Part shown: positions 44,605 to 56,744 of the stretch, piece by piece
Position numbering within the stretch: position 1 is the first letter of the stretch
How the letters are laid out: each line of letters begins with the position of its first letter
From: Haematobia irritans
Taxonomy: Eukaryota > Arthropoda > Insecta > Diptera > Muscidae
DNA: 64,000 bases
Assembly: GCF_050003625.1 (NCBI RefSeq)
Contig: NC_134398.1
Location: 95,007,674-95,071,673, forward strand
Direction of reading: 5' to 3'
Notes under the pieces: generated by a model
Told to the model about the DNA's origin: nothing
Database searches by the model: none
What the model saw: the letters and a program-made list of their open reading frames with translations, nothing else
Program-made: the position numbers and the translations under genes

Positions 44605-47601
44605 TTATGAAATTTGGGATAATACTTCCAGTTTCGTGTAGGAGCAAGTGGTTGGAAATTCCTGGACAACAAAGAAAAATGAATCGGACCGAGCATTCCA
44701 ACGAATGCCAAGAGTTTTGGCAGTGCTAGAATCGTCAAATTCTAAAAAATCAGCATTCAGCAAATCAGAAGATGGAATGTCAGCTAAAATGGATTTGGAA
44801 TTTGAAGTCCATTTCCGCATTTGAAAACCTGCTGACTTCAATGCTAAAATCAGCTGGTTTCTAGACTCAACCGCTTCGGGAATTGTATGGGAGCCGACTA
44901 AAGCATCGTCCACATACATTGAGCTTCTAAGAATTTTGCTAGCTTTGGGATACGTAGCCTCGACATCATCTGCCAGTTGTAAAATGGTGCGGATCGCCAA
45001 ATAGGGCGCACAATTTACACCGAAAGTGGCTGTCTTGAGTTCAAACGTCTCTAAAGGATCTTGTGGATCTTTTCGGAAAAGTATACGTTGGAAGGACGTT
45101 TGTGTGGGATCGACAAGAATTTGGCGATACATTTTGGTTATATCGCCATTGAATACAAATCGGAACAACCGCCAATTGAGAATGAGTAATATGAGCTCAT
45201 TCTGTAAAATGGGACCAGTATGCAATATATCATTTAGGCTTACCCCATTGGATGTTGGGGCCGAAGCATTAAATACTACTCGGACTTTAGTAGTAACGCT
45301 TTCGGGCCTAATAACCGCATGATGCGGAAGATAGTAGCTTTTGGAATTATCAGAATCTGTATTAGGGGTAACCCTTGTCATATGGCCAAGGGTAATATAT
45401 TCTTCCAAGACGCTATCGTATTCATTCTTAAAAGAAAGTGTACGAGTTAAACGAGCCTCATTCCGAAAATATTGGGCGATTGCAATTTTTCGAGATCGAT
45501 CAATATTGATATCTCTTGGAAATGATTCTTTGAATGGGAGAGATACAATATATCTCCCCTCATTATTCCGTCTTGTAGTACGACTGTACAATTCTTCACA
45601 GTATGTATCAGATAAAGAAGCAAATTTCTTCTTGGGAAGGTCTTCCACCTCCCAAAAGCGTGAAATCTCCTTATCAAGTGAGATTTCACAGAAGTACGAA
45701 ACAATACGAGAATTATTCGTTGCAGTGTTTGGAATGGGTCCTGTTAGTATCCATCCAAATACTGACTCCTGGGCCATAAGAGAGCCACAAATATGTCGCT
45801 TGAGGCCAGGAAGCAAAATGGACGGAAGGATATCTGCCCCTAAAAGGATATCAATTTTGGAACTCTCGTAGAATCTTGGGTCAGCGAGGGGAATTGTGGG
45901 CAGATCTGAAAGTGAACTAGTGTCAAACGAGCTTGATGGAAGATTTCCGGAGAGATATGGCACGACAAGTGCCGTCGTGAAAACTTCTATATTTTCATCG
46001 ATATTGGAACCGAGGCCAAATGAACATTCCTTTTGTACCGCCGCAGAAATAGTATTATTTAAACCAGAAATTTTGGCGCTGGTACGTCGAAAAGGAAGTT
46101 TCAACATGTTAAAAAGTTTTTGTGAAACAAAAGTCCCTTCTGAACCCGAGTCGACTAATGCTCGAGCCGTATAGGACAAACCGCTGTGGCAAACTTTCAC
46201 TACTGCCGTTCCTAATAAGACACCACTAGAACTCGAAGTGAAACACGAATGAACTATACCGCTGCCCGATGAATTAGTGGACTGTAAAGAACTCGAGGAA
46301 GATGGAAGCGGTGTAGCATTTGCATTAGAATTGGTGTCAGTAGGCTGGAAATTTTGTGGTCTATGGAGTAGAGTATTATGTCTCTTACCACAGATACGGC
46401 AAGAATTTTTACTTGTACATGTTTTCGCTGTGTGTACTTTCGAAAAACAGTTTATACAAAGATTACTGCCTTTAATTTCAGCGAATCTCTTGTTGAGATC
46501 CATTTTCAGGAATTTGGGACATTTTCGGATAATGTGGTTATCCTTTGGGCATAATCTGCATTTTGGTTCTGAAACATTGTTTTGGAATGATTTGACATGT
46601 GACGAATTGTCCCGATTACTGGATTTACCAGGTGGAGGCTTTGACCGACTTGTAGAGCTCGGGTCCTGCTTCCTAATTTCCGAAACAGACCTTAAAGTCT
46701 TATGTCGATTTGTTAAAAACAAGTCCATCTCAGACCATTTAGGAATAATGGTCCTGTCTGACAGGGTCTGTTCCCATAACGTCAAAGTGGAATCTGGAAG
46801 ACGATTGGAACATATAAACGTAAATATTGGGTCCCAAGTATCCACCTGGATATCGTGTTTTTTCAGAAGTGAAATACACGTATTCATGTCTCTTTGGAGC
46901 TTTTTCAAAGCAGCTCCAGATTCGGACGAAATAGCTGGAATAGCGAATAAATTTTTCAATTGGATGTTAACAAGAATCCTTTTATTTTCGAATCGCGTTG
47001 AAAGACTTTTCCACGCCACGTCGAGATTATCGTTTGTAAGAAGGAACTTGGCAACTATGTCATGCGGCACCCCTTTTGTCCTCTGATTGAGGTGAAACAA
47101 TTTCTCAACAGCACTCAACCTTGGGTTATTTAAGCAAACTGCTTTGAAGATGTCCCTGAAGGTTGGCCATGCCGAGAAGTCACCTCCAAAGGTTGGGATC
47201 TCACATGGCGGCAACTTGAACCCATTTATGGGTTCCGAATTAGGAGTGTGTGAAAAAACAATTTGAGGACTTGGCTGGGTGCCTCTGGAGAGAGACTGTT
47301 CATGCAAAGCTTCACGTAAAAGTGCATTGCACCGACAAAATGACCCATACGCGCTTTTGAATTTCCCCTTTACCGTCTCCGTCTCGGAAGCCACATCGTC
47401 GTCTTTCTCCTCTTTATCATCCTCATCGATATCCTGGAGACATTGATCATAAGTGAGCTTAACATCTGCCCACAGCGTTTTTATTTCCTCCATATGAGTC
47501 TCGATAATGTAAGACGATGTTAAAGGGGAATTCTTATCATTAAGGTGGGCTTCGAACTCCACCAATCGGACAGAAACGCGTATAAAACGATTAAGAGACA
47601 T
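44605..47601 (-). CDS. BEL-2 gag-protease-RT (998 residues, then nonsense)
   Basis: A long open frame. Residues ~1-330 are gag (DUF1759-like; AWPTFRDIFKAV...). About 345-410 hold three zinc knuckles (CRLCPKDNHIIRKC, CINCFSKVHTAKTC, CRICGKRHNTLLH). From ~470 the DUF1758-type protease has ARALVDSGSEG, IDILLGADILPSI and AQESVFGWIL. RT follows, with GDITKMYRQI and YVDDALVG at about 895. A single in-frame stop right after LSQIS truncates the polyprotein before RNase H. The start ATG at 47,601 opens the frame after an AT-rich leader. Polyprotein synthesis from one frame is usual for BEL/Pao. Confidence 0.9.
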   Translation of the reverse strand: MSLNRFIRVSVRLVEFEAHLNDKNSPLTSSYIIETHMEEIKTLWADVKLTYDQCLQDIDEDDKEEKDDDVASETETVKGKFKSAYGSFCRCNALLREALHEQSLSRGTQPSPQIVFSHTPNSEPINGFKLPPCEIPTFGGDFSAWPTFRDIFKAVCLNNPRLSAVEKLFHLNQRTKGVPHDIVAKFLLTNDNLDVAWKSLSTRFENKRILVNIQLKNLFAIPAISSESGAALKKLQRDMNTCISLLKKHDIQVDTWDPIFTFICSNRLPDSTLTLWEQTLSDRTIIPKWSEMDLFLTNRHKTLRSVSEIRKQDPSSTSRSKPPPGKSSNRDNSSHVKSFQNNVSEPKCRLCPKDNHIIRKCPKFLKMDLNKRFAEIKGSNLCINCFSKVHTAKTCTSKNSCRICGKRHNTLLHRPQNFQPTDTNSNANATPLPSSSSSLQSTNSSGSGIVHSCFTSSSSGVLLGTAVVKVCHSGLSYTARALVDSGSEGTFVSQKLFNMLKLPFRRTSAKISGLNNTISAAVQKECSFGLGSNIDENIEVFTTALVVPYLSGNLPSSSFDTSSLSDLPTIPLADPRFYESSKIDILLGADILPSILLPGLKRHICGSLMAQESVFGWILTGPIPNTATNNSRIVSYFCEISLDKEISRFWEVEDLPKKKFASLSDTYCEELYSRTTRRNNEGRYIVSLPFKESFPRDINIDRSRKIAIAQYFRNEARLTRTLSFKNEYDSVLEEYITLGHMTRVTPNTDSDNSKSYYLPHHAVIRPESVTTKVRVVFNASAPTSNGVSLNDILHTGPILQNELILLILNWRLFRFVFNGDITKMYRQILVDPTQTSFQRILFRKDPQDPLETFELKTATFGVNCAPYLAIRTILQLADDVEATYPKASKILRSSMYVDDALVGSHTIPEAVESRNQLILALKSAGFQMRKWTSNSKSILADIPSSDLLNADFLEFDDSSTAKTLGIRWNARSDSFFFVVQEFPTTCSYTKLEVLSQIS

Positions 47602-48791
47602 ATCGAAAAAATATAGAATAAATTCAAATCAAAAATTTAACTATTATTAAAATTTAGAAGTGGATTCGAGTCTGAACTTTTTCCGGATGGAAATGAAAAA
47701 TGAGAAATTGAAACCTTGCGATGATATCACCGAATACAAAATGTTGGCTTAATAATAGCCTTGAATAGATAAGGATTTTACAAAGAATACAATAAAATCA
47801 GAAAACAAATTTACAATGTGAAATTCAGTATTTAAATATATATGCCCCCATTCAAATGATTTATGAATAGTTTTTCCAGGGGTAGATATGGGAGAAGTAG
47901 CTTTGATCATGGAATTTCACTTTTTTATATATATTCTCGGATTGATGGAATAATATAGAAACGTACCCCAAAGTAAAATACTATAATAGCATATTGTAGT
48001 AAACGCCGATAAAAATTGGTATTTACAAAAAAAAAAAATTAAAACGTGTTTTGGCAACCCTACTACTTTACAACCTTGAGCGTGAGATATTGATATTCAA
48101 AAGATACAATGTATACGCGGTTGGGTAAACACAGAAATTATATTCATTTGCATCAAAGTGAGATCACAAAAAATTTAATATCAAAACATATCTCCGATGA
48201 AATACATTCCACATGATTTATATAAAGAGAGCGAGAGAAATAATTTACTGACTAGGGCTAGTGTGAATGTGGGTGTGAGTTGAAGTGAGAATGGGTGATA
48301 AGAGAATGGGAATGAGTGTGAGAGACTGGAGTGCAAGTGGTGATGCGTACACCGAAGAAAAAATCTCGTTAAAAGTTGATGGAAAATATAACTTGACAAC
48401 TCAAATTATTATTTTTTTTATTTATTTTTTTTTTATAGCCAACGTTATTTCATTTCCTTTTTTTTTCACAACTCAGTGCAATTCCGCTTATCACAAATAT
48501 GTTTATGGGCTAATCGTCGGTACATAACTCAATGATTAGTCCAATACACTAAAGCACAAAACCATTTTCATACGATTACAAAAAAATGTAAGCATAAATT
48601 AGTACACGGTAAAAATGATCATGATTCCAATTTCTGCTTTTAGACAGTGTTTCCGTTAATCTAAGGAGTAATTCTAAATACAGTGGTTAAAGATACACCA
48701 GAACATTAATTTTTTCTGTACTTCTAATCCTAAGAGTTTAGGATTAGAAGTAGAGGTTGTCCTGTAACTAAGTATAATGTGGTCACTTCTA
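47602..48791 (-). other. BEL-2 leader, proximal part
   Basis: Untranslated and AT-rich. It has plus-strand 'gtgagaatgggtgataagag' type purine runs at 48,270-48,350. Apparent short ORFs are not supported. 'tacaccgaagaaaaaatctcg' at 48,348 and 'agtacacggtaaaaatg' at 48,600 look like ends of further TA-type elements, but I cannot pair them. Confidence 0.5.
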
Positions 48792-50292
48792 CACTGAAAA
48801 AACAGTGAACCCTTTTCCATTGCAAAATGAACTAAACTGTAGTAATATTGACCATGATTTAGCCCTTAAGATTTTTTTTCAACTTGTCTAGTTTATAATT
48901 TTCTTAAATTTTAGTTCATCTATAACATTGTAGTTTAGTTCATTTTTACAACACCATACGATTTATATACCCCTACCAAGTTAAAAAGTCAGTATTATTT
49001 TGGTTTACTTGCTTATTTTGTGGGAAACCCGATAATAAAAATTGGTTAACAGTCTCTTTAAAATGTCGACGACTAAACTATTTTTAAACCAATTTAAACC
49101 AAAAGGAACAACAAACCGTTTTACTATTATGAAAATTTTCATACATTAAAATTAAACTTTCTTTAAGCAAAAGTACTTTATTATAAAAACTTATGATGAG
49201 AGTTCTTAATACAATGTTTTTTGTGAATAAAAATTATGACCACGTGGAACAGAGAGTAGTTCATTTAAACCCGCTGTTTGGACATTTTGACTAATACAAT
49301 GTCCAAATTCATCCGGAAATGAATATTAATTTTTTACATAGAATAATAAAAATTTCAACATATTTTCCTAAATATTCTTAATAACTTTTTTCTAAACTAC
49401 CGATAAAATATTAATAACTTTCATTTAAAATGTTTAATAAACAAACACCAATATATGTCTCAAAAATCCAAAATATTCCATGCCTTTATATTCCCTTGTT
49501 GCATACCTACTTAAAAGATGCAACAGCCCACGCCAACTATACAACTGAAGCATGCCAAACCAAACCAAGCAAAACCAAAACATTCCTACAACAACAAAAA
49601 CACATGTGCCTTTATTGAAAACAACACCTCATCCAGCCAAATAAACCATCCACGAATAACAAACACACACACAAACCACTAAATGAACAAAAATAAAAAC
49701 AAAGATCTCTGTACTATGCATTAGTTCATCGCATCTGCTGACAATTTACTCTAAGAATAATATTCGTAAAGGCACACCAGTTTATGAACTATGAAACATT
49801 TAACTTAAAATTTGCAAAAACTTCATGAAATGTTATCTACCATTTTTGACGAAAATGTCTATAAATTTAATTACATGTGAACTAAAAATATTTCATTGGG
49901 TAATTTTATACCAACAATTATTAACTATAGGAATTGTCAATAAGAAATTGCTATCCACTTTCAAGTTCATTTTCCGTAAAAAAATATTTTCTCATACAAA
50001 AAAATCTTATAGTAAATTGCACTTATTATTTAGAAAGTACTTTACATTTCACAAGTAGTTTTATAGCATGACAAACGAATTTTTAACTACCAGTTAAGAC
50101 ATTTTTTAAGGAAACTTCCATCGTATTTTGTAGGCCATGAACTAAACGATTGCTACTTAGAATTTGTAAAATTTCCTTTCGAGTAGTTAATTTTCGTTGA
50201 AGATACGAAAAATGAACTAAAATTCTGGAAAATTCTTGTAATAAATTATTGTAAAAATCTTCTTAAATTTACGAGACACTTTTTTTTCTGTG
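48792..50292. mobile_element. TA-target TIR element, 'TGAACTAAA' family (in BEL-2 leader)
   Basis: Flanked by TA (48,790-48,791 and 50,293-50,294). Ends are CACTGAAAAAACAGTG and CACAGAAAAAAAAGTG (reverse). 'atgaactaaa' / 'tttagttcat' motifs recur through the 1,501 bp. Non-coding. Confidence 0.75.
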
Positions 50293-50294
50293 TA

Positions 50295-51189
50295 TGTGGT
50301 GTGGATCTTAATAGGGGAGAATAGAGGGGTAACGTATAAAATGAGAGAAAGCGTGCAGCACTACGCAAAACAATAGAAGTGAGGGATCAAAATTTTCCTC
50401 TGGTATGTTAAATAAAAAAGAATGGAAAAATGGGATTAATCAATAATAGAAAGGTAGAATGCTGAAATATAATGGGAGAGAGTTATGGGTGATGGAGGTT
50501 GTGGTGAGGAGGGATCGCTGTAAAGTAGGAAGCATAGGCATAATATCATTACAGTGCCATGTTAGAATTATAACAGGCATCTGTCACATACATACATATT
50601 CATATAAGGCTGTAAATGTAGGCAAAATAACACATGGGCCAAAAAATGCGACTTTTATTTTTCAGCGATTTGCGACTCACCAATAAATTTTCCGGGCGAA
50701 TAATTATCGTAAATATGACATTCCTTAAGTCACGCAGATATGAATAACACTCCTTAAACCAAAATTTTCCGCCAGCAAACCACGAATTAGTCACTCCACA
50801 GCAAAGTAAAATCTCTTTCCTTTCGATAACATTCAATGTAATTGGATATTTGGCAAAGACAATGAATAGTATGAATTTTGCGTATTTGTTTGATTTTCCT
50901 TTCCGTTCAAAGTTAGAAATTCACAAAATTGGCAATAACTTTATATTCTTTAATTATTTACTTTTTACTTTGCACAAAACGTTAATATTCTTTTTTAATT
51001 ATACGACCTCTAATTTTCTTGCGTTATTGTATTGATCACACCGAATAGCACTTGAATAATGATGTAGAGAAAAAATGGAAACGTCAACTAACCTGTTAAT
51101 ATGATGAGTGCAGGTAAGTGGAGCAATGGTATGGAGCAGTGATGCGGAGCAGAATTCTCAGAGAGTACACCAATCACAGAGTTGATAGA
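50295..51189 (-). other. BEL-2 leader, distal part
   Basis: Untranslated. No supported ORF between the TA element and the primer site. Confidence 0.5.
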
Positions 51190-51207
51190 ATCCGGTTCGA
51201 AGGACCA
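51190..51207 (-). promoter_or_regulatory. BEL-2 primer binding site (tRNA-Tyr-like)
   Basis: On the minus strand TGGTCCTTCGAACCGGAT starts four bases after the LTR end. It differs from the BEL-1 site at one position. The complement fits a tRNA-Tyr-type 3' end plus CCA. Confidence 0.82.
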
Positions 51208-51211
51208 AAAA

Positions 51212-51663
51212 TGTTTATGTATGTGGGAGCAATCAATCTGTTGGAGGGAGAATCTCATGAGCCAAAACAAAGTTCACAACTATTTTGAATAGTAGGTGAC
51301 TTTGTACTCCGGATGATATTAGGAGTTTGAAAGAAACCAATAATCAGAGAATGAAACGAAAAGAATAAAAACACAAATGGATTTCAGATGTGTGGAATAA
51401 TACAGGATTTATTTTCTGTATAAAGGTCTTACCAGTATGGATTGTAAATTTGAATAGAACATAGGTTTTTCAGTTTCTGCGGAAATTGTACTTTGACATT
51501 GTTTGACAAGGTGGTGAATTTATGTTGTTTTCAAAATTTATCGATATCATTTTTACATGTATCTTTAAGGCAATTGGCCATTCTTAAAATCTCAATAGGG
51601 AATGCATTAAAGAAAAAAAATATTATTTATATGAAAAATTTAGGTGTTTATGTGGCATAAACA
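51212..51663 (-). repeat. BEL-2 5' LTR
   Basis: 452 bp, TG...CA. Differs from the 37-kb LTR at about four sites (for example aagag/aggag and caga/cata). It contains 'gaataaaaacac'. Followed on the plus strand by the CATAC duplication. Confidence 0.92.
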
Positions 51664-51873
51664 CATACTACTATATTAAATTTTTACTACGAAATTGTAA
51701 AGTGTGTTTTATAAAAGACTTTTTCCGGTAAATTGTATTATAACATGGTGGGGAAAGATCCAAAGCAACAATTGAATAAGTTTATTTTCTTTAAAAGAAA
51801 TTATTAAAGAAAAGTAAAAGGGTAAACATGGCCATTTTAACGTGATAATGCCAATTTATACCGGCCTTAAGAA
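51664..51873. repeat. Right part of BEL-2 host element plus short TIR remnant
   Basis: 'catactactatattaaattttt' continues the 'CAAACATAT' element cut at 37,020. From about 51,720 it switches to the 'cttttctttaataat' TIR family, ending 'taccggcctt' at 51,873. Confidence 0.6.
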
Positions 51874-51875
51874 TT

Positions 51876-53113
51876 CAATTAAGTACAAAATTATTCGTTA
51901 ATAAAAATTCATATTTATTTGTATTTCTAAATTAATGGTGTTACATGCTAGCAAACAATTGTTCACACCAAAATAAATTTATGTGCTGTTTTAAAATTAC
52001 TGTTTAGAATTTAAATATAATGTGCTTTTGAATGGTTATCGTTAACCTTAGGATTCGATGGAAAAATATTTATATATACTCGACTTCACGTTCTTCTTTT
52101 GTAAGAGTTTTTGAATTTCTTCGAAAATTTTAAACTTGTATACAAAAACCTTTATTTGTTACACAATTTTTATTTTTGCAATAAAAAAATAATATTTGAT
52201 TTGATCTCAGTCCATTTCGTTTATATCAAGCACTTTTCTTTTCTGACTTTAAGTCTTTTATAAAACATACTTTACAATTTCGTAGTAAAAATTGAATATA
52301 ATAGTATGTAATGCTGAACACCTTTTCGGGAACTTCCAAACGTATTTGGAATATATGTTAAAAAATATATTTAAAAAAAAAATGGTGTTGGTCGAAGCAG
52401 GGATCGAACCCAGGTCCCCTGTCACGCAGGGCGGACGACCAACCACTGCTCCACGCTGCCAACAAACGTATGTTTAACAATGTTATGTTGTTAAACAATG
52501 TTATGTTTGCATCGGCTCGTGGGCGCCGCAAGCTATGCTATATAAATATAACTTATAACGATAATTATCTCTTGATGATCATAACAGCTACGTAGCCCAG
52601 TGGTTAGTGTGCTGGCTTACAAACTGTGTGGTCCGCTGTCCGGCAAAAGGTAAAATTGAAAAAAAACATATAAAATTTAATAATTTCTTCTAAAATGTTT
52701 GTATTACAGAAAAAGGTGCTAAGAACTAAAAAACTCATGGAAGTGAAAAAAATGTGAGGCAATACACAATTAGGCAGAAAAAAAATTTTGAGCACAATAT
52801 TCTTTGGGAGAAAATTCTTCTAAGCATATAATATTTTTGGGTCCAAAATGTTTCCAAACATATTATATGTTCACATAAGAACATATAGTTTTTTGGAAGA
52901 CAACATTATTGAATTTGGATGGAAAAATACAAAATGTTTGGAACTTAGACGACCCAAACATATTATATTGTTTAGACCAATATGCTTTCAAACATATTAT
53001 ATATTGGAAGAAATCAAACATATAAATGTTTGGGCAATACCCAAAAATGTATATGCTTGAAGCAAAATATGTTTGGGAGTATATGTTACAGAAGCGATTT
53101 TTTTTTGAGGGTG
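51876..53113 (-). mobile_element. 'CAAACATAT' TA-target element, minus-strand copy
   Basis: On the minus strand it starts CACCCTCAAAAAAAAATC next to TA (53,114-53,115). It contains both tRNA-like modules (T2 minus 52,386-52,460; T1 plus 52,585-52,650). It reads without interruption through the site where BEL-2 entered the 36.2-kb copy. The left end is unclear. It interrupts the jockey-like element to its right. Confidence 0.75.
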
Positions 53114-53129
53114 TATCTCACGTTTCGGG

Positions 53130-54223
53130 ATAGTGGAGTCATATCTATTAGATTTGATCCCAAAAAGCTTCCAGTTTTTCCTTATGTTATAATTACATTT
53201 ATTAACAGGCGGTCTGAATAATGTTGTCTCGCACTTGTCCGTGTTTATTTTCATGTTCCAATCTATAGTATATTTTTCAACTTGATCAAATAAGCTTTGA
53301 AGCCCATCGTTAATCCCTTCCACTGAATTGTCAGCGTAATATATTACAATGTCGTCAGCATAAGAGATGCTATTTTGAATTTTCTTGATTATATCGGATA
53401 AAAATATATTGAATAAGATCGGTGAATTAACTGTTCCTTGTTCAAGACCATTAAACGTTTTAAAAGTTCTTTTACTGCATAACTCCCGATTATGAATTCT
53501 GAAAAATTTATCACTGATCATATTGTGTATGAGTACAATAAAATGAATAGGAAAATCATAAGTCATCAGTTTGAAAATTAAGCCAGGAATCCAAACATTA
53601 TCAAACGTCTTTTCCAAATCAATGAAGCAAGCTCCTGTATAGCGTTGCTGGTTCGAGTTCCAATTGATATCTGAAACCAATAGATGTATGCATTGATTGT
53701 AGAATGTTTGTATCGAAACCCAAACTGTCTTTCACTAAGTAAATTCTTTTCCTTACAAAATTTGTCTTTGCTAATATTGGGTAATAAACTTATGGGGCGT
53801 AAATTTTTTGGATAACAACAGGCTTTGTTTTTCTTTGGTATAATTACTTTGGATTTTTTCCATTCAACAGGAAAATAAGAATTGTTTAACATATTATTGA
53901 ACAATGTACAATAATCTAAAATTATTACATCAGGTAAATTTTTTAAAACAATGTTTGGGATTCCGTCATTGCCCGTTGACAATTTCGGCCTTAGGCTATT
54001 GAAGATATAAATAGTATCGTTTTTAGTTAGAAAATAATGCTTGGTTCGAGACTCATCTACAGAGTTTGCTCTATATTCTGAAATGAAGTTTGTTATTCTG
54101 TCAATTTCTCTCAAAATTGCTTTTAATTACCAAAAATCTTTCATAGAACCCATTGACCTGTACTTGTAGAGCGTTATCATTGTTTATAGGTCGATGAGAA
54201 TGAATCTCCTCAAAGAATGAGCC
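53130..54223 (-). pseudogene. NL2 ORF2, reverse transcriptase part
   Basis: Motifs: LRPISLLPNISK, ERQFGFRYKHSTINA (then a frameshift near 53,690), FIDLEKTFDNVWIPGLIFKL, NGLEQGTVNSPILFNIFLSD and SYADDIVIYYAD. Both frames are damaged, with 'LEQGTV' replacing the usual 'VPQGSV'. Non-LTR RT of jockey/CR1 type. Confidence 0.8.
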
Positions 54224-54225
54224 TA

Positions 54226-55205
54226 CACGGTTGAAAAAGACTGTTTTTCATATGTTTGGCTATAAACATTATATGTTTGGAACACAAATTTTTAAACACA
54301 ATATTTTTGGGTGCAAGCATATAATGTTCATAAACTAGCATAACGTGTTTGGGACATATATGTTAATATGTTGGAACATATTATGTTTGGGACATAAAAT
54401 GTTTGTAAATATAATATGCTTGAATGCAAACATATATTAATTTAGAAATAGCCTATAAACATATATGTGTTTAGTAGCTTGGAGCGCTATTTAACAGGGA
54501 GCGATATTGAATTAAGTTGGTGGTTGTTGCTTGTTATTACAAAATTAACATTTTATTTTTCCTTGGGCAATTGATCAGCTACTTCTTTGATCCTTACAAA
54601 GTGTGTGGTCCGCTGTTCGAATCCCCGTCCGGCAAAAGGTAAAATTAAAATAAAATAAAAAATCAAAAAATTGAATAATTTCTTCTACAATGTTTGTATT
54701 ACAGAAAAAGGTGCTAAGAACTAAAAAATCTCGTGGAAGTGAGAAAGATGTCGGGGAATATACAATTGGTCAGAAACAAAATTTTGAGCATTCAGGTCGA
54801 AAACCTATGTTGTTAGCACCTATATTACCTGTTTATTTTCATAATTCATTATGATTGTAAATATATAAATAAATAAATAAAATTTTGAGCACAATATTGT
54901 TTGGGAGAATTTTTTTTAAGCATATAATATTTTTGGGTGCAAAATGCTTCCAAACATATTATATGGTCACATAATAACATATTGTTTTTTGGAAGACAAC
55001 ATTATTGAATTTGGATGCAAAAATACAAAATGTTTGGAACTTAGACTACCCAAACATATATTGTTTAGAACAATATGCTTTCAAACATATTATACATTGG
55101 TAGAGATCAAACATATAAATGTTTGGGCAATAGCCAAAAATGTATATGCTTGAAGCAAAATATGTTTGGGAGTATATGTTACAGAAGCGATTTTTTGTGA
55201 GGGTG
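54226..55205. mobile_element. 'CAAACATAT' TA-target element, copy b (in NL2)
   Basis: Flanked by TA (54,224-54,225 and 55,206-55,207). Ends are CACGGTTGAAAAAGACTG and, in reverse, CACCCTCACAAAAAATCG. 980 bp, closely related in inverse orientation to 13,455-14,406, including the half tRNA-like module near 54,600. Non-coding. Confidence 0.85.
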
Positions 55206-55351
55206 TACAACATCTAACATGTCTTTCGGATCTCTAACAATAAAATGTCCTGAGTTATCTACTTCTACATTCTCATTATTTATGCCGCTTTAATAAGTAA
55301 TTGTCTAGATTGAATAGGGATTTTTAAATATTGCAAATTAAGTGGTTGGAA

Positions 55352-56742
55352 CACCCTCAAAAAAAATCGCTTCTCTAACATATGTTCCAAACATATTTTG
55401 CAGGAAACATATATATTATTATATATTGTTTTATGTGAACATATTGTATGTTTGGAAGCATTTTGAACCCAAAAATATTATATGCTTGGAAGAATTCTCC
55501 CCAAAGAAGATTGTGCTCATTCCCTCATATAATTTTCATTTCCACGAAATTTTTTAGTTCTTGGCACCTTTTTCTGTAATACAAATAATGTTGAAGAAAT
55601 TATTCAATTTTATAAATTTTTTAAATTTTACCATTCTCCTGGACGGAGAATCGAACCGAGGACCATACAGTTTGTAAGCCATCACACTATCCACTGGGCT
55701 ACATAGCTGTTATGGCCATCAATAGACAATTATCGTTATAAGTTATATTTATGTAGCATAGTCTGCAGCGTCCACGAGCCGATGCAAACAAAACATTATT
55801 TAACAGAAACATACATTTGTTTGCCACATGGAGCAATGGTTAGCATGTCCGCCTTTCATGCAAAGGGTCGTGGGTTCAATCCCTGCTCCGACCGTACACC
55901 ATGTTGTTTTTTTTAATTTACACATTTATATTTATACTATATTAAATTTTTATAATGAAACATCGAAATGTGGGTTATTAAAGATTTACAGTCAGAAACA
56001 GTGCTTGATATAAACGAAATGGACTGAGGTTTGGATAAAATATTATTTTTTTTATTGGAAAAATAACAATTTTGTAATAAAAAACTGTTTTTGGTATAAA
56101 AGTTTGAAATTTTGGAAGGAATCCAAAAACTATAACAAAAGAAGAACGTGGAGTCGAGTATAAACATAAATAATTTTATAATATACACATACATTTATTT
56201 AGGGGTGTACAGTTTTTTACATGCTGTTTTTTTCAAAGGTCTATTCTCTTTACTCCGAATACTCATTATAATATTCAAATTAAATAATATTTAGACTTAA
56301 GCATATCAAATGTTTGGCCTTGTCATAAAACAGTTTTCCGAAACAACATACAAGCGGTTTCATACAAGTTGCTCTCTTTTGATTCTCTCGCTGTGTTATG
56401 TTGATATCTTTCGTCAACCCTCCCAGTTTCCATCTCTATTTCTTTCTCTATACTATCTCTCTCTCTCTCTGTCGCTGTCTGAATAAAATATCACAACATA
56501 TATATGTTTACTCGAAATTTGTAAATGTATATATGTTTACATTCACACATATTATTTTTATGAAACATTCATGCCCCAAACATAATCTATTCTAACATAC
56601 TAACATATGTGTCCCAAACATTTAGAGTTAGTTTAGGAACATTACATGTTTGCACTTAAATATATTGTGTTTAAAAATTGTGCCCAAAACAACACATTTT
56701 TTTTATATCGGAACATATGAAAAACATATTTTTCTAACAGTG
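55352..56742. mobile_element. 'CAAACATAT' TA-target element, copy 3 (in NL2)
   Basis: Right flank TA (56,743-56,744); the left flank is mutated (AA). Ends are CACCCTCAAAAAAAATCG and CACTGTTAGAAAAATATG (reverse). Shorter than copies 1 and 2 (1,391 bp). Modules T1 (minus, 55,636-55,710) and T2 (plus, 55,825-55,895). Confidence 0.82.
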
Positions 56743-56744
56743 TA

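Larger units (their letters stand above)
37021..51663 (-). mobile_element. BEL-2: BEL/Pao LTR retrotransposon with nested insertions
   Basis: The 452-bp LTRs (37,021-37,472 and 51,212-51,663) start TGTTTATG and end CATAAACA on the plus strand. They differ at about four positions by eye. CATAC flanks both ends (37,016-37,020 and 51,664-51,668). On the minus strand it has a tRNA-Tyr-like primer site, long leader, gag-pol, a second 3' ORF and a polypurine tract. Three TA-target elements (37,600-39,419; 41,823-43,606; 48,792-50,292) are inserted. Without them it is about 9.5 kb. Few coding lesions and similar LTRs point to a relatively young copy. Confidence 0.92.

Noticed and set aside
45026..47086. 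Plus-strand ORFs up to 269 residues opposite BEL-2 gag-pol
   Set aside because: Antisense shadows of a well-supported gag-pol frame.
13743..54890. Direct repeats as a CRISPR array
   Set aside because: Short repeats here belong to eukaryotic TIR elements; there are no regular spacers or cas genes.
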